This document shows positions 37,537 to 47,733 of a stretch of DNA of 64,000 nucleotides, in pieces. The DNA is from Myxococcales bacterium (GTDB taxonomy: Bacteria > Myxococcota > Myxococcia > Myxococcales > JAJYLH01), in contig JAJYLH010000009.1 in the NCBI GenBank assembly GCA_021787845.1, positions 1 to 64,000 on the forward strand, in the 5' to 3' direction. Position 1 is the first letter of the stretch. The number at the start of each line of letters is the position of its first letter. The position numbers and the translations under genes were made by a program. The notes below the pieces were generated by a model that was not told the DNA's origin, ran no database searches, and saw only the letters and a list, made by a program, of their open reading frames with translations.

Positions 37537-38646
37537 TCAGCGCCCGAGGAAGCGGCCGATGGCCTCGGCGACGCGGTCGGATGCGTGGCCGTCCCAGAGC
37601 GCGGGGATGCGGCCGCTCTTGCCGTGGCCGGCGAGAATCTTCTCCACCTCCGGGACGATGCGCGCCGGATCGCGGCCGACCAGGGTGTTCGTGCCCTCGG
37701 TCACCGTCACCGGCCGCTCGGTGTTGTCGCGCAGGGTGAGGCAGGCGACGCCGAGCGCGGTCGACTCCTCCTGGATGCCGCCGGAGTCGGTGAGGACGAC
37801 CTTGGCGTTGGCGAGCAGCGCCTGGAATTCGAAGTAGCCGGCCGGTTCGGTGAGCCGGATGCGCGTGGCCCGGAGGAGACGCTGACCGGCGACGCTCTCG
37901 CTGAGCCTCGCGCGCGTGCGCGGGTGGACCGGGAAGAGCACCGGTAGCTGCGCCGACACGGTTTCCAGCGCCTCCACGAGCTTCGAGAAGATCGCCGGAG
38001 CGTCCACGTTCGCCGGCCGGTGCAGGGTAACGAGAGCGTAGCCGCCCCTCGTCAGGGCGAAGCGGGCGAGCAATTCGGGCGCGCGTTTCTCGCTGACCGG
38101 GAGCGCCCGTCGCAGCGAATCGATCATCACGTTGCCGACGCGGGCGATGCGCTCGGGCGCGACGCCTTCGCGCTTGAGGTTCTCGTCGCCGTCGCTGGAG
38201 GGCGTCAGGCACAACGCGGCCAGGCGATCGACCACGACGCGGTTGACCTCCTCTGGCATCGTCCAGTCGAACGAACGCAAGCCCGCCTCGACGTGCGCGA
38301 CGGGAATCGGCGGCACGGCCTTGGCGGCGACGAGCGCGGCGGCGAGGGTCGAGTTGACGTCGCCGGCGACGACGACCAGCGCCGGCTTCTTCTCGGCGAG
38401 CACCGGCTCCAGCGCGGTCATCACGCGGCCGGTGGTCTCGGCGTGCGAGCCGGAGCCGACGCCCAGGTCGAGGTCGGGCCGCGGCAGGTCGAGGTCGCGA
38501 AAGAACACCTCGCTCATCTGCGGGTCGTAGTGCTGGCCGGTGTGGACGAGGAGTTGCTCGAACCCGCCGCGGGCCTCGAGCGCCCGTATCACCGGCGCGA
38601 TCTTCATGAAGTTCGGGCGGGCACCGACGACGTGGACGATCCGCAT
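37537..38646 (-). CDS. wecB: UDP-N-acetylglucosamine 2-epimerase (non-hydrolysing)
   Basis: A 369-residue enzyme of usual length that converts UDP-GlcNAc to UDP-ManNAc for surface polysaccharides. Visible motifs are GARPNFMKIAPV at the start, HTGQHYD, GDVNSTLA, HVEAGLRS, PEEVNR and TDSGGIQEE near the end. The ATG at 38646 gives the family start MRIVHVVGARPN. The flanking glycosyltransferase genes suggest a shared glycan-related neighbourhood, although they lie on opposite strands. Confidence 0.94.
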   Translation of the reverse strand: MRIVHVVGARPNFMKIAPVIRALEARGGFEQLLVHTGQHYDPQMSEVFFRDLDLPRPDLDLGVGSGSHAETTGRVMTALEPVLAEKKPALVVVAGDVNSTLAAALVAAKAVPPIPVAHVEAGLRSFDWTMPEEVNRVVVDRLAALCLTPSSDGDENLKREGVAPERIARVGNVMIDSLRRALPVSEKRAPELLARFALTRGGYALVTLHRPANVDAPAIFSKLVEALETVSAQLPVLFPVHPRTRARLSESVAGQRLLRATRIRLTEPAGYFEFQALLANAKVVLTDSGGIQEESTALGVACLTLRDNTERPVTVTEGTNTLVGRDPARIVPEVEKILAGHGKSGRIPALWDGHASDRVAEAIGRFLGR

Positions 38647-38794
38647 GGAAGCTCCGCGCCGGCGACGGCGCCTTCGGGACCGAGCGAAACTAGGCCGGCT
38701 CGGCTCCTTGTGCCACGACGAGAGCCGAAGCTTGCGGCTCGAAGCGGCGGGCCCGACGCGACTCGCGCAGGTGGCGCGCCTACAATCGAAGCCG

Positions 38795-39760
38795 ATGCCG
38801 GTGGTCGAAGTGCCGTTCGAGGTCGAGGGCAACTACGCCGGCTGGCGGCTCGACCGCTACCTGCAGCAGAAGATCGCGCGCCTGAGCCGCACGCGCATCC
38901 AGCAGCTCATCCGCGAGCGGCTCAAGTGCGACGAGCGGCCGCTCAAGCCGTCGAGCCCGGTGACGCCGGGGCTCAAGTTCGTGCTCGTCAAGGATGTCGA
39001 AGACGAGCCCGAGCCGCCGATTCAGGAGCCGGTCGCCATCCTGTTCGACGACGCGCACCTCATCGTCCTGAACAAGCCGGCGGGCCTCGCGGTGCACCCG
39101 AGCGCGCGCTACTTTCGGCACACGGTGACGCAATGGCTGTCGGACCACGCGCTCGGCGCCGACGGGCGGCGGCCCGACCTCGCGCACCGGCTCGATAGGG
39201 AGACCAGCGGCGTTCTTGCTTGTGGGCGGGGCATCAAGTCGACGAGAGCGCTCAAGCTCGCCTTCGCGCGGCGGAGGACCGACAAGATCTACCTCGCGCT
39301 GTGCGAAGGCACCATCGAGCGCGACCGGTTCGACATCGACGCGCCGCTCAAGCTGACCGAGAGCGTGAAGGTGGTGATGGAGGCGCGCCCGGACGGGCTG
39401 CCGAGTCTGACCGAGGTCCAGGTCCTGCGCCGCGGAACGTTCCGCGACGGCACCGGCTGCACCCTGGTCGAGTGCCGGCCGCGCACCGGACGCCAGCACC
39501 AGATTCGGGTCCACCTCGCGTCGGTCGGCCATCCGGTGGTCGGCGATAAGATCTATGGCCAGGGCATCGAGGCGTTCCTGCGCTTCTGCCACGACGAGCA
39601 GACCGACGAGGACCGCGCCCGCCTGCGTTTCTGGCGCCAGGCGCTGCACGCGCACCGACTGGTCCTGCCGCACCCGGCGACCGGCGAAACGCTGGCCATC
39701 GAGGCGCCGCTCGCGGGCGACCTCACGCGCTTCATCGAGGCCGAGGTCCGGTGGCGCTGA
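38795..39760 (+). CDS. RluA-type RNA pseudouridine synthase
   Basis: A 321-residue enzyme. An S4-like RNA-binding region (about 15-75) precedes the catalytic domain, with NKPAGLAVHPS, the active-site Asp in AHRLDRETSGVL, and PRTGRQHQIRVHLASVGHPVVGD. It converts specific uridines in rRNA or tRNA. The exact target (RluC/RluD or other) cannot be assigned. The ATG at 38795 is in an appropriate position for the S4 domain. Confidence 0.9.
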   Translation: MPVVEVPFEVEGNYAGWRLDRYLQQKIARLSRTRIQQLIRERLKCDERPLKPSSPVTPGLKFVLVKDVEDEPEPPIQEPVAILFDDAHLIVLNKPAGLAVHPSARYFRHTVTQWLSDHALGADGRRPDLAHRLDRETSGVLACGRGIKSTRALKLAFARRRTDKIYLALCEGTIERDRFDIDAPLKLTESVKVVMEARPDGLPSLTEVQVLRRGTFRDGTGCTLVECRPRTGRQHQIRVHLASVGHPVVGDKIYGQGIEAFLRFCHDEQTDEDRARLRFWRQALHAHRLVLPHPATGETLAIEAPLAGDLTRFIEAEVRWR

Positions 39761-39833
39761 ATGATTGGGCTCGCGCGCCCGCGCGTCACGCGCACCCGCG
39801 CCCGTGCGTCACGCGCGCGCACGCCTGCCCGCG

Positions 39834-41081
39834 TCAAGCGCGCGCGGGGTAGAGCGGGAACTGCATCGCCAGCTCGCGCGCCTCTCCCTTGACGCGAGCG
39901 AGAGCGCTCTCGTCCTCCGGCGCCGCCAGCGCCTTCGCGATGAGGTCCGCGACGAAGGAGAGCTCTCGCGGTCCCATCCCCCGGGTGCAGAGCGCGGGCG
40001 TGCCCAGCCGGATGCCGCTCGTCACCATCGGCTTTTCCGGGTCGAACGGAATCATGTTCTTGTTGACGGTGATGCCGGCCTTTCCCAGCGCGGCCTCGGC
40101 GAGCTTGCCGGTCAGCTTCTTCGGCCGCAGGTCGACCAGCATCAGGTGGTTGTCGGTCCCGCCGGAGACCAGCCGGAAGCCGTGGTGGGCGAGGCGCTCG
40201 GCGAGAGCCCTGGCGCTTAGCAGCACCCGTTCCTGGTAGCTCTTGAAGCCAGGCAGGAGCGCTTCCCCAAAGGCCACGGCCTTGGCGGCGATGACGTGCT
40301 CCAGCGGCCCGCCCTGGATGCCCGGGAAGATCTGCGAATCGAGCGGCTTCTGGTAGGCGGCCTGGCACATCGCCATCCCGGCCCGCGGGCCGCGCAGGGT
40401 CTTGTGCGTGGTGGTGGTGACGATTTCACACAGCGGCACCGGCGACGGGTGGAGCCCGGTCGCCACGAGCCCCGCGATGTGCGCGATGTCGCAGACGATC
40501 TTCGCGCCCACCTCGTCGGCGATTTCCCGGAACCGCGCGAAGTCGATGAGGCGCGGGTACGCCGAGGCGCCGACGACGATGACCGCCGGCTTCACCTCGC
40601 GCGCCAGCTCCCGCGCCTTCTGATAGTCGATGCGCTCGGTCTCCGGGTCGAGCCCGTAGTGGTGGATGTCGAAGAGCTTGCCGGAGAAATTGACCGGCGA
40701 GCCGTGCGTCAGGTGGCCGCCCTGCGCGAGCGAGAGCGAGAGCATCCGGTCGCCGGGCTTCATCAGCGCGAGGTAGGCGGCCATGTTCGCCTGCGAGCCC
40801 GAGTGCGGCTGGACGTTGACGTGGTCGCAGCCGAAGAGCCTTTTCGCGCGCTCCTGCGCCAGCCGCTCGGCGCGGTCGACCTCCTCGCAGCCACCGTAAT
40901 AGCGCTTCCCGGGCAGGCCTTCCGCGTATTTGTTGGTCAAGGGCGAGCCCATCGCCTCCAGCACCGCCTCGGAGACGAAGTTCTCGCTCGCGATCAGCTC
41001 CAGCCCTTCTGCTTGGCGTCGGGTCTCCGCTTGGACGATGTCGAAGACTTCCGGATCCTGAGCCTTGAGCGCCGATGCCAT
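39834..41081 (-). CDS. glyA: Serine hydroxymethyltransferase
   Basis: A 415-residue PLP enzyme of usual length that makes glycine and 5,10-methylene-tetrahydrofolate from serine. Motifs are [10 protein letters not shown], the folate/PLP segment [14 protein letters not shown], and [12 protein letters not shown] with the Schiff-base lysine. The rpiB gene lies 40 bp upstream on the same strand, an arrangement seen in many bacteria. Confidence 0.96.
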   Translation of the reverse strand: MASALKAQDPEVFDIVQAETRRQAEGLELIASENFVSEAVLEAMGSPLTNKYAEGLPGKRYYGGCEEVDRAERLAQERAKRLFGCDHVNVQPHSGSQANMAAYLALMKPGDRMLSLSLAQGGHLTHGSPVNFSGKLFDIHHYGLDPETERIDYQKARELAREVKPAVIVVGASAYPRLIDFARFREIADEVGAKIVCDIAHIAGLVATGLHPSPVPLCEIVTTTTHKTLRGPRAGMAMCQAAYQKPLDSQIFPGIQGGPLEHVIAAKAVAFGEALLPGFKSYQERVLLSARALAERLAHHGFRLVSGGTDNHLMLVDLRPKKLTGKLAEAALGKAGITVNKNMIPFDPEKPMVTSGIRLGTPALCTRGMGPRELSFVADLIAKALAAPEDESALARVKGEARELAMQFPLYPARA

Positions 41082-41121
41082 GGGGTCTCTCCTTGGCGAA
41101 AGAGTCGCGCCGCGCGTCTGT

Positions 41122-41568
41122 CTAGCGCCGCTTCGAGTCCATGTCGCGGATCATCTGGACCCGGCGCTCGTGGCGCCCGCCCTCGAAGGTCGCGTCGAGG
41201 AACGCGTCCGCGATGGCGCAGGCGAGGTTCGGCCCGGTGATGCGCCCGCCGAGGCAGAGCACGTTCGCGTCGTTGTGCTCCCGAGCGAGCCGGGCGGACA
41301 GCTCGTTCTCGCACAGGGCCGCCCGCACGCCCAGCACCTTGTTGGCGGCGATGGACATCCCGATGCCGGTGCCGCAGACCAACAGGCCCAGATCGCCCGG
41401 CGAGAGCGCTACCGCCTCCCCGACCTCGCGGGCGTAGCGTGGGTAATCGGTCGACTCCGGCGTGTCGCAGCCGAGGTCCCGCACCTCGACGCCCTGCTGG
41501 CGGAGGTGATCGAGAACGATTCGCTTGAGCTCCAGCCCCGCGTGGTCCGAGCCGGCGATGACGGTCAT
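41122..41568 (-). CDS. rpiB: Ribose-5-phosphate isomerase B
   Basis: A 148-residue enzyme. It interconverts ribose-5-phosphate and ribulose-5-phosphate. The motifs are [10 protein letters not shown] at the start, the catalytic Cys in [15 protein letters not shown], and [23 protein letters not shown]. It precedes glyA on the same strand and is itself preceded by a family A repeat. Confidence 0.95.
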   Translation of the reverse strand: MTVIAGSDHAGLELKRIVLDHLRQQGVEVRDLGCDTPESTDYPRYAREVGEAVALSPGDLGLLVCGTGIGMSIAANKVLGVRAALCENELSARLAREHNDANVLCLGGRITGPNLACAIADAFLDATFEGGRHERRVQMIRDMDSKRR

Positions 41569-41624
41569 GGCTCACCTCGAACGCAGGCGCGCCGGCGGAC
41601 GCCTGCAAACGGCCCAGGGAGGTC

Positions 41625-41832
41625 AGAACCGCTCGTCCTGAGCGCCGTCAACGGGCGCGGGGTTCTCGCCGAAGCGCGCTCATCCTTCGACTGCGCTCAG
41701 GATGAGCGGGGTGGAAGCGCTCAGGATGAGCAAAGCGAAGTCGCTCGGGTTGAGCGAGGTGGAGTCGCTCGGGATGGGCGAGGTGGAGTCGCTCGGGATG
41801 AGCGAGGTGGAGTCGCTCGGGATGAGCGGCGG
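41625..41832. repeat. Dispersed repeat family A with six 24-bp units
   Basis: The element starts with a degraded hairpin (cagaaccgctcgtcctgagc) and the reversed core tcgactgcgctcaggatgagcg. Tandem units follow with ctc(a/g)gg at 41696, 41720, 41744, 41768, 41792 and 41816, an exact 24-bp period. It fills most of the gap between rpiB and the acyl carrier protein gene. No gene is seen in the stretch 41569-41871. Confidence 0.88.
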
Positions 41833-41871
41833 GAACGAGCCCAGGCGAGGGGAGTCGGGCGCGCATGGCGT

Positions 41872-42123
41872 TCACGCCGCCGGCTGGACGTGCCCCTTGA
41901 TGTAGTCCACCGCGTCCTTGACGGTCCGGATGGTCTCCGCGTCGTCGTCGGGGATGTCGATCTCGAACACCTCTTCGATGGCCATCACCAGCTCGACGAT
42001 GTCCAGGCTGTCGGCCCCCAGGTCCTCGATGAACGACGACTCGGCGTGAATCTCGGTTTCGCCCACGCCGAGCTGCTCGGCGATGATGCTCTTGACCTTC
42101 GCTTCGACGTTCTCGACCGGCAT
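41872..42123 (-). CDS. acpP: Acyl carrier protein
   Basis: An 83-residue acidic protein with the 4'-phosphopantetheine serine in [20 protein letters not shown]. It carries fatty-acyl intermediates. Two ATGs are possible (42123 and 42129); the first is preferred since an aaggag site lies nine bases upstream and the family usually begins close to VEAKVKSI. No fatty-acid synthesis genes are adjacent. Confidence 0.92.
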   Translation of the reverse strand: MPVENVEAKVKSIIAEQLGVGETEIHAESSFIEDLGADSLDIVELVMAIEEVFEIDIPDDDAETIRTVKDAVDYIKGHVQPAA

Positions 42124-42226
42124 GCGCATGGACTCCTTCGACGAGCACTGTCGGGGCGCGGGGAATATCAGCCCTCGGGTTCCTTGCCAAGCGATTCGCA
42201 CCCCGAGGCGCCGCTCGCCGCGCAGA

Positions 42227-45166
42227 CTACACGACTCCGAGGCGGACGGATTCCTTGACGAGGCGCGTCGGAGCGCAGCCCACGAGCGATTGCACCACCT
42301 CGGCCGGCCGCGCCGTGCCCTCCTGCGTTTGCAGAATCTCCATCGTCAGAGCATCCGCGTCCCGAGCGAGCGCGCGCACGAACTTCTTGAGGTCGATTTC
42401 GCGGCGGTAGCCGTCGTAGGCGCGCTCGACCGGCCACGTGGGCGCGTGCGCGAAGCGGTCGAGGGCTTCGTCGACCCGAGCCACCGCGTCGGGCGCGAGC
42501 TGCGCGCGATAGACGACCGCGGCGCCGGCGGAGAGCGGCAGAGCAGGAGCGGCTTCGGCTGCCAGGACCGACAAGCCCGGCGGGAGCTCCGCCGCCAGGC
42601 GAGCCGCGATGTCGCGGGCGTCGTGATGACCGACGAGCGTCAACTCCATCAGCTCGGCCTGGCTCTCGATGCCCACCGGGAGCGCTGGCGAATAGGCGAG
42701 CTTCGGCTTGGGCGAGAAGCCCTGCGTGTACGCGACCGGCAGCTTCGCGCGGCGGATGGCCCGCTCGAGAGCGGTCTTGGTCTCCAGGTGGCTGAGCGCC
42801 CGCAGGCGGCCTTCTTTGGCGTAGGTCACGCGCACGATGGTGCGGTCGGCGTCGGTGGTGCTGGGGCTCTTGGTCGCGTTCGAGGAAGGCCCGGACCGCT
42901 CATCCTGAAGCCCGGACCGCTCATCCTGAAGCCCGGACCGCTCATCCTGAAGCCAGGACCGCTCATCCTGAAGCCCGGACCGCTCATCCTGAAGCCAGGA
43001 CCGCTCATCCTGAAGCCCGGACCGCTCATCCTGAGGCCCGGACCGCTCGTCCTGAGGCCAGGACCGCTCGTCCTGAGCGCAGTCGAAGGATGGGCGATCC
43101 TGGCCGGAGGGCGCGCTCGTGCCGCTGCTCCCGAGCGTCGTCGACGGGCTGCGATCGGGATGAGCGGATTGTCCGGCGCGGCCTGGGATGGGTGGGGTGG
43201 GGCGGAGCCCATCGACCGCGGCCGCCGATGGGCTCCGCTGCGCTTCACCCATCCTACCGAGCGGCACCACTTGTGCCTTGCGGTAGTCCTCCTGCCTGTA
43301 GACGCGGGTGTCGACCGCGAAGTAGTCGCACGCGCCGCAGGCCGAGCAGCGGTCGATCGCGCAGTCGACGACCTGCGCCTCTTCGACCGCCTTGCGGTTC
43401 TGCTTCCACAAATAGGGCTTGGTGACGTCGCAGTCGATGTGATCCCAGGGCAGCACCTCGTCGTCGCCCTTGCGGCGGTGGGCGAAGAAGGCGAGGTCGA
43501 CGCCGTGCTCGCGGAGCATGTCCGCTTCCGCTTGGTGCCAGGCGTCGAGGCGGAAGTGCTCGGTCCAGCTATCGAGCCGCTGCCCGCGCCGGAACGCGCC
43601 CAGCACCACCGTCGCCATCCGCCGGTCGCCGAGCGCCAGCGCGCCCTCGAGCGAGCTCTGCGTCGCGTCGTGCGGCCGCACCTTGAGGTTTCCGAAACCC
43701 CGCCCGAGCCTCCCGAGCTCCGCCCGGATGAGCGCGTGCTTGCGGCGCGTCTCTTCCAGCGGAATCATCGGCTCCCACTGGAACGGCGTGAACGGCTTGG
43801 GGACGAAGGTGGAGACGCCGACGTGGATCGCCGGGTTCTTCGCGTGCTTCTTGGCGAGCTGGAGCGCTTTCGCCGAGAGCTGCACGATGGCGCGGACGTC
43901 GGCATCGGACTCGGTGGGCAGGCCGATCATGAAGTAGAACTTCACGAGGCTCCAGCCCGACTGGAAGATCGATTCGACCGCGTCGAGCAGGTTCTCTTCC
44001 TTGTTGCCCTTGTTGATCACCCGGCGCATCCGCTCGGTCGCCGCCTCGGGCGCCACGGTGAAGCCGCTCTTCTTGACCCGCCGGATCTGCTCGGCGAGGC
44101 GGGCGTTCATCGTCTCGGTCCTGAGGCTCGGCAGCGAAATCGCCACCCGCTCGGGCGCGAAGCGGTCGAAGAAGTCCTCCAAGAGCCCGTTGATGCAGTC
44201 GTAGTCGCCGGCGGAGAGCGAGAGGAAGCCGACCTCCTCGTAGCCGGTGGCGGCGAGACCGCTCTCGGCGAGCTTGCGGACGTTGTCGGGCGAGCGCTGG
44301 CGCGTCGGGCGGGTGAGCATCCCGACCTGGCAGAAGCGGCAGCCGCGGGTGCAGCCGCGCTGGATTTCGATGGGCAGGCGGTCGTGAATCGTCTGCATGA
44401 ACGGCATCACCGGCCGCTCGGGCATCGGGACCGCGTTCAGGTCGGGCACCACCCGGCGGGTGATGCGCTCGTAGCCGGGCTTCAAGGGCTCGAGGGCGGC
44501 GAGGGTCCGGTCGGGCGCGTAGCGCGGGCGAAAGAGCGAAGGCACGTAGACGCCGTCGAGGTCGGAGAGCCGCCAGAGCAGGTCGCGCCGCGACTCGCCG
44601 GACACCTTCCAGTCGGCGACCACGTCGCTGATTTCGTGGACCGCCTCCTCGCCCTCGCCGATGACCAGCGCGTCGAAGAAGTCGGCGACGGGCTCCGGGT
44701 TGTAGGCGCAGGGGCCGCCGCCGAGGATGAGCGGGTCGTCGCGGCCGCGCTCCTTCGCGAAGAGCGGGATGCCCGCGAGGTCCAGCATCGCGAGGACCGT
44801 CGGGTAGCAGAGCTCGAACTGCATCGAGAAGCCGAGGACGTCGAAGGCCCGCGCCGGCAGCCGGTTTTCCAGCGAGAAGAGCGGGATGCTCCGACCGCGC
44901 ATCAAGGCTTCGAGGTCGACCCAGGGCATGAAGAACCGCTCGCAAGCGGTGTCGGGCCGGGCGTTGAGCGCGTGGTAGAGCGTGCGAAAGCCCACGTTGC
45001 TCATCCCAACCTCGTACGTGTCGGGGAACGCGAGGCCGAAGCGCACCCGCACCGCGCGCGGGTCCTTGACCACCGCGTTCAGCTCGCCGCCGAGATAGCG
45101 GGAGGGCTTCTGCACTTCGAGCAGCAGGTCGTCGATGCCGGCGATCGGTTCGAGCGCTTGTGCCAT
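42227..45166 (-). CDS. B12-binding-type radical SAM protein fused to DUF2344 (TIGR03960/TIGR03936)
   Basis: A 979-residue protein. The N-terminal cobalamin-binding-like region is followed by a radical SAM domain with CTRGCRFC (CxxxCxxC). The C-terminal DUF2344 domain begins [18 protein letters not shown]. This fused family is widespread and may modify RNA or protein; the substrate is not established. Oddity: between the two domains lie about 130 residues encoded by repeats, namely nine 7-residue units (S-x-x-Q-D-E-R) from a 21-bp family A array and a palindromic cassette, all in frame. The start at 45166 fits the family N-terminus. Confidence 0.9.
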   Translation of the reverse strand: MAQALEPIAGIDDLLLEVQKPSRYLGGELNAVVKDPRAVRVRFGLAFPDTYEVGMSNVGFRTLYHALNARPDTACERFFMPWVDLEALMRGRSIPLFSLENRLPARAFDVLGFSMQFELCYPTVLAMLDLAGIPLFAKERGRDDPLILGGGPCAYNPEPVADFFDALVIGEGEEAVHEISDVVADWKVSGESRRDLLWRLSDLDGVYVPSLFRPRYAPDRTLAALEPLKPGYERITRRVVPDLNAVPMPERPVMPFMQTIHDRLPIEIQRGCTRGCRFCQVGMLTRPTRQRSPDNVRKLAESGLAATGYEEVGFLSLSAGDYDCINGLLEDFFDRFAPERVAISLPSLRTETMNARLAEQIRRVKKSGFTVAPEAATERMRRVINKGNKEENLLDAVESIFQSGWSLVKFYFMIGLPTESDADVRAIVQLSAKALQLAKKHAKNPAIHVGVSTFVPKPFTPFQWEPMIPLEETRRKHALIRAELGRLGRGFGNLKVRPHDATQSSLEGALALGDRRMATVVLGAFRRGQRLDSWTEHFRLDAWHQAEADMLREHGVDLAFFAHRRKGDDEVLPWDHIDCDVTKPYLWKQNRKAVEEAQVVDCAIDRCSACGACDYFAVDTRVYRQEDYRKAQVVPLGRMGEAQRSPSAAAVDGLRPTPPIPGRAGQSAHPDRSPSTTLGSSGTSAPSGQDRPSFDCAQDERSWPQDERSGPQDERSGLQDERSWLQDERSGLQDERSWLQDERSGLQDERSGLQDERSGPSSNATKSPSTTDADRTIVRVTYAKEGRLRALSHLETKTALERAIRRAKLPVAYTQGFSPKPKLAYSPALPVGIESQAELMELTLVGHHDARDIAARLAAELPPGLSVLAAEAAPALPLSAGAAVVYRAQLAPDAVARVDEALDRFAHAPTWPVERAYDGYRREIDLKKFVRALARDADALTMEILQTQEGTARPAEVVQSLVGCAPTRLVKESVRLGVV
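42893..43096. repeat. Family A array of nine 21-bp units inside a gene
   Basis: ggaccgct recurs nine times from 42893 at exactly 21-bp spacing. It ends in the core cgctcgtcctgagcgcagtcgaagg. The units differ mainly at one or two bases (a/c before ggaccgct, a/g in cctgaag). It is translated on the minus strand as a 7-residue repeat in the linker of the TIGR03960-type protein. Confidence 0.9.
43186..43254. repeat. Imperfect palindromic element (cacccatcc type) inside a gene
   Basis: The left arm ggatgggtgg...cggagcccatcg and right arm cgatgggctccg...cacccatcc are inverted, with a few mismatches, around accgcggccgc. A half copy with the same cgctccacccatcctac end is at 638-665. It lies in frame in the same protein linker as the 21-bp array. 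Confidence 0.7.
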
Positions 45167-45558
45167 CGCCTCTCCGCGCGGGGACGTCCGCGGCGGGCGT
45201 TGTACGGGCCGGCGCGCGATCACGCAACCACGACCGGGCTGCTTCCAATAGCGGTACGACCGGCCTCCAACCGATGCTTGGCAGTGTGCGAGCGTCGGCG
45301 TTCGCGATGCGCGGGTGCCGACCGCTGGTTCGACGCAGACCGGACCGCTCGCGCTGCTGAGCACGAGGTACATCGAGTCTCGCAACCCTTCGCAGTCCGG
45401 AATTCCGGCCACGATTCGAGAAGCGGAAAGCGCCTTGGATCTGGCGCGCCGCATCGTCGAGCGCGCCGCGGTCTGCGGAGGAGCTGGATCGAGCGGACCC
45501 TGAAAATCGGTCGCCTGGCTTCCGATTTTCAAGGTCGCTGCGAACTGGAGAGCGTGCC
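45167..45558. other. Intergenic stretch, no gene seen
   Basis: A 392-bp gap between the sigma-54 activator gene end and the radical SAM gene start. It carries a hairpin near 45501-45531. A short open frame (45315-45503) has no ribosome site or recognisable family. Confidence 0.5.
45501..45531 (-). terminator. Terminator-like hairpin after the sigma-54 activator gene
   Basis: The arms tgaaaatcgg and ccgattttca are perfect over 10 bp, an AT-rich stem unlike its GC-rich surroundings. It lies 28 bp beyond the activator stop codon. There is no long T-run. Confidence 0.5.
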
Positions 45559-46668
45559 CTACGGCAGGCTCTCGGCGATGCGCGGGTCGACGATGCCGCA
45601 CTCCTTGATCTTGTAGAGCAAGGCCTTGTAGCTGATCTGCAGCTTCTGGGCGGCCTTGCGCTTGTTCCAGGCGCACCGTCGGAGCATGAACCCGATCGCC
45701 TCGCGCTCGGCGGCGACCTGGGCGCGGTGGGCGACGTCCTTGAGCGGCAGCTCGTCCTGCTCCGCGACCCAGAGGATGCCCAGCCGCTCCAAAGCGGCGG
45801 TGGCGGTCATCGTCGGCGGCGCGGCGATCACCGGCGTCGAGGTCGGCGCGCTCGACTCGATCGGCTTCGGGTCCTTCAGCTCGCCCACGATGCAGCGGAC
45901 GTCGCCCAGCACCACCATCCGGCGCACGAGGTTTTCCAGCTCGCGAACGTTGCCCGGCCAGGGGTAGCGGACGAACAGGTCCAGCACGTCGTCCGGCAGG
46001 ATGTCCAGCCCCGAGTCGTAGCGGCGGGCGTAGCGTTGGAGGAAGTGCTCGACGAGAATCGGGACGTCCTCCGGCCGCTCGCGCAAGGGCGGCACCCGGA
46101 CGCTGACCACGTTCAGCCGGTAGTAGAGGTCGCCGCGAAAGCCGCCGCGGGCGATTTCCACTTCCAGGTCGCGGTTGGTGGCGACGACGACGCGGGTGTC
46201 GACTCGAATCGGCTTGGTGCCGCCGACGCGGAAGTACTCTCCGTCCTGCAGCACCTGGAGCAGCTTCGCCTGCATCTCCGGCGGCATCTCCCCGATTTCG
46301 TCGAGGAACAGGGTGCCGTCGCTCGCGAGCTCGAACTTGCCCTTGGTGTCGTTCTGGGCGCCGGTGAAGGCGCCGCGCTGGTAGCCGAAGAGCTCGCTCT
46401 CCAAGAGGCTCGCTGGCAGCGCCGCGCAGTTGATTTTCAGGAACGGCTTGTGCGCCCGGGGGCTGCGCGCGTGGATGGTGCGCGCGACGACGTCCTTGCC
46501 GACCCCGCTCTCGCCGCGCACCAGGACCGGCACGTCCGTCGCCGCGACCCGATCGACCATCCGCCAGACCGCGTCCATCGCGCCCGACGCGGAGACGAAC
46601 TCCGGCGGCTGCCCATGGCTTGCGTCACCGTCGATTTCCACGCGCTCGACCGCCGAACCGGCACTCAT
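45559..46668 (-). CDS. Sigma-54 activator without receiver domain
   Basis: A 369-residue regulator. It begins almost directly with the AAA+ domain: Walker A GESGVGKD, GAFTGA loop in ELFGYQRGAFTGA, FLDEIGEMP. It ends in a Fis-type helix-turn-helix (CAWNKRKAAQKLQISYKALLYKI). With no receiver or GAF domain, its activity is probably controlled by another protein or constitutively active, as in PspF-like activators. A gggagaag site precedes the ATG at 46668. Confidence 0.9.
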   Translation of the reverse strand: MSAGSAVERVEIDGDASHGQPPEFVSASGAMDAVWRMVDRVAATDVPVLVRGESGVGKDVVARTIHARSPRAHKPFLKINCAALPASLLESELFGYQRGAFTGAQNDTKGKFELASDGTLFLDEIGEMPPEMQAKLLQVLQDGEYFRVGGTKPIRVDTRVVVATNRDLEVEIARGGFRGDLYYRLNVVSVRVPPLRERPEDVPILVEHFLQRYARRYDSGLDILPDDVLDLFVRYPWPGNVRELENLVRRMVVLGDVRCIVGELKDPKPIESSAPTSTPVIAAPPTMTATAALERLGILWVAEQDELPLKDVAHRAQVAAEREAIGFMLRRCAWNKRKAAQKLQISYKALLYKIKECGIVDPRIAESLP

Positions 46669-46801
46669 CCTTCTCCCCCCCACGGCGATAAAACCTGCGA
46701 CCCGCCGAACGGACCGTTGCCAGCCCGTTCCCCCGATGGGAAGGCTCATTCCCTGTCGCGGCGGCGGCAAGCCCCGGCAGAAACGTCGGATGCCCGCCCG
46801 A

Positions 46802-46984
46802 TCAGGTGCTCGGCCGTTCGAGCGGCTTCGCCTCGTCGATCAGCATCGTCGGGATGTCGTCGACGATCGGGTACACGAGCTTGCAGGCGAGGCAGTGGAT
46901 TTCGTTCTGGTCTTCGTGGAACTCGAGCTCGCCCTTGCACTTCGGGCACACCAACAGCTCGCGCAGCTCGGGGGAAATCGGCAT
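46802..46984 (-). CDS. Trm112-like small zinc protein
   Basis: A 60-residue protein with two CxxC pairs (VCPKC and CLAC) and the family core LLVCPKCKGELEF and KLVYPIVDDIPTMLIDEA. Bacterial Trm112-like proteins of this size often sit beside lipid A or ADP-heptose genes, as here; the role is unclear. It lies 7 bp downstream of the heptose adenylyltransferase gene, so the two are co-transcribed. Confidence 0.88.
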   Translation of the reverse strand: MPISPELRELLVCPKCKGELEFHEDQNEIHCLACKLVYPIVDDIPTMLIDEAKPLERPST

Positions 46985-46991
46985 CGGTCCT

Positions 46992-47468
46992 CTACCTTCC
47001 GCGCGCGCGCAAACTCTGCACGAGCGCGCTCGTCGAGTGGTCCTTGGGGTCTCCGGCGATGGCGACCCGGCCGCCGAAGCTCTGCACGATGTCGCGCTCC
47101 GGCACGGTCTCGGGAGTGTAGTCGGTGCCCTTGACGTGCACGTCGGGCCGGAGCGCGAGGAGGAGCTTTCGCACGTCGGGGTCGTCGAAGACGAGCACCC
47201 GGTCGACGCATTCGAGCGCGGCGACGAGCTCGACCCGCTCGCTCTCGGGCACCACCGGCCGGCCGGGACCTTTGAGGGCGCGGGTCGAGAGGTCGGAGTT
47301 GACCGCGACGACGAGCGCGTCCGCGAGAGAGCGCGCGCCTTGGAGATAGCGGACGTGGCCGACGTGCAAGAGGTCGAAGACCCCGTTCGCGAACGCCACC
47401 GACTTGCCCGCGCGCCTCTGGTCGTCGCGCCAGCGCAAGGCGCCGTCGAGGGTGACGAGCTTGGTCAT
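46992..47468 (-). CDS. rfaE2: D-glycero-beta-D-manno-heptose 1-phosphate adenylyltransferase
   Basis: A 158-residue nucleotidyltransferase with [21 protein letters not shown] (GxFDxxHxGH) and [12 protein letters not shown]. It adds AMP to heptose-1-phosphate on the way to ADP-heptose for lipopolysaccharide. In many bacteria this domain is fused to the kinase as HldE; here the two are separate genes, the kinase lying 265 bp upstream beyond repeats. Confidence 0.92.
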   Translation of the reverse strand: MTKLVTLDGALRWRDDQRRAGKSVAFANGVFDLLHVGHVRYLQGARSLADALVVAVNSDLSTRALKGPGRPVVPESERVELVAALECVDRVLVFDDPDVRKLLLALRPDVHVKGTDYTPETVPERDIVQSFGGRVAIAGDPKDHSTSALVQSLRARGR

Positions 47469-47500
47469 CGCGACAGTCCCCGCGGGGCCTCGGCGCTCGT

Positions 47501-47549
47501 CAGACCGATCCGTCCGATCCGACCGATCGGTCTGATCGGTCTGATCGGC
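47501..47549. repeat. GATCGG-rich repeat, family C copy 2
   Basis: Repeated gaccgatc/gatcggtc words (cagaccgatccgtccgatcc and onward to gatcgg) fill the start of the gap between the two heptose genes. It is related to 11025-11070 and 59951-59990. Confidence 0.75.
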
Positions 47550-47603
47550 GCGGCGGAAGGCCGGTCACCGTTTCCCGCCACTCCTGTGCAAGACAGAATC
47601 CGT

Positions 47604-47692
47604 GCGAAGAACCGCTCATCCCGAGCGTAGTCGAGGGACGAGCGGTTCTTCGCAGCGGCGCCTATCCCTCGACTGCGCTCGGGATGAGCGGG
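47604..47692. repeat. Dispersed repeat family A, no tandem expansion
   Basis: The arms gcgaagaaccgctc (47604-47617) and gagcggttcttcgc (47640-47653) form a perfect 14-bp stem. The reversed core ccctcgactgcgctcgggatgagcg follows. It lies in the rfaE2-rfaE1 gap. Confidence 0.88.
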
Positions 47693-47733
47693 AATCTCCG
47701 ACAAGGCGTGTCTTGGACCGCAGTTGTCCCTCA

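Noticed and set aside
42893-43082. CRISPR array
   Set aside because: The units touch with no spacers and are only 21 bp; this is a simple tandem array. The same holds for 53470-53746 and 41696-41832.
45315-45503. Small plus-strand gene between the sigma-54 activator and the radical SAM gene
   Set aside because: No ribosome site, no family, and it ends at the terminator-like hairpin.
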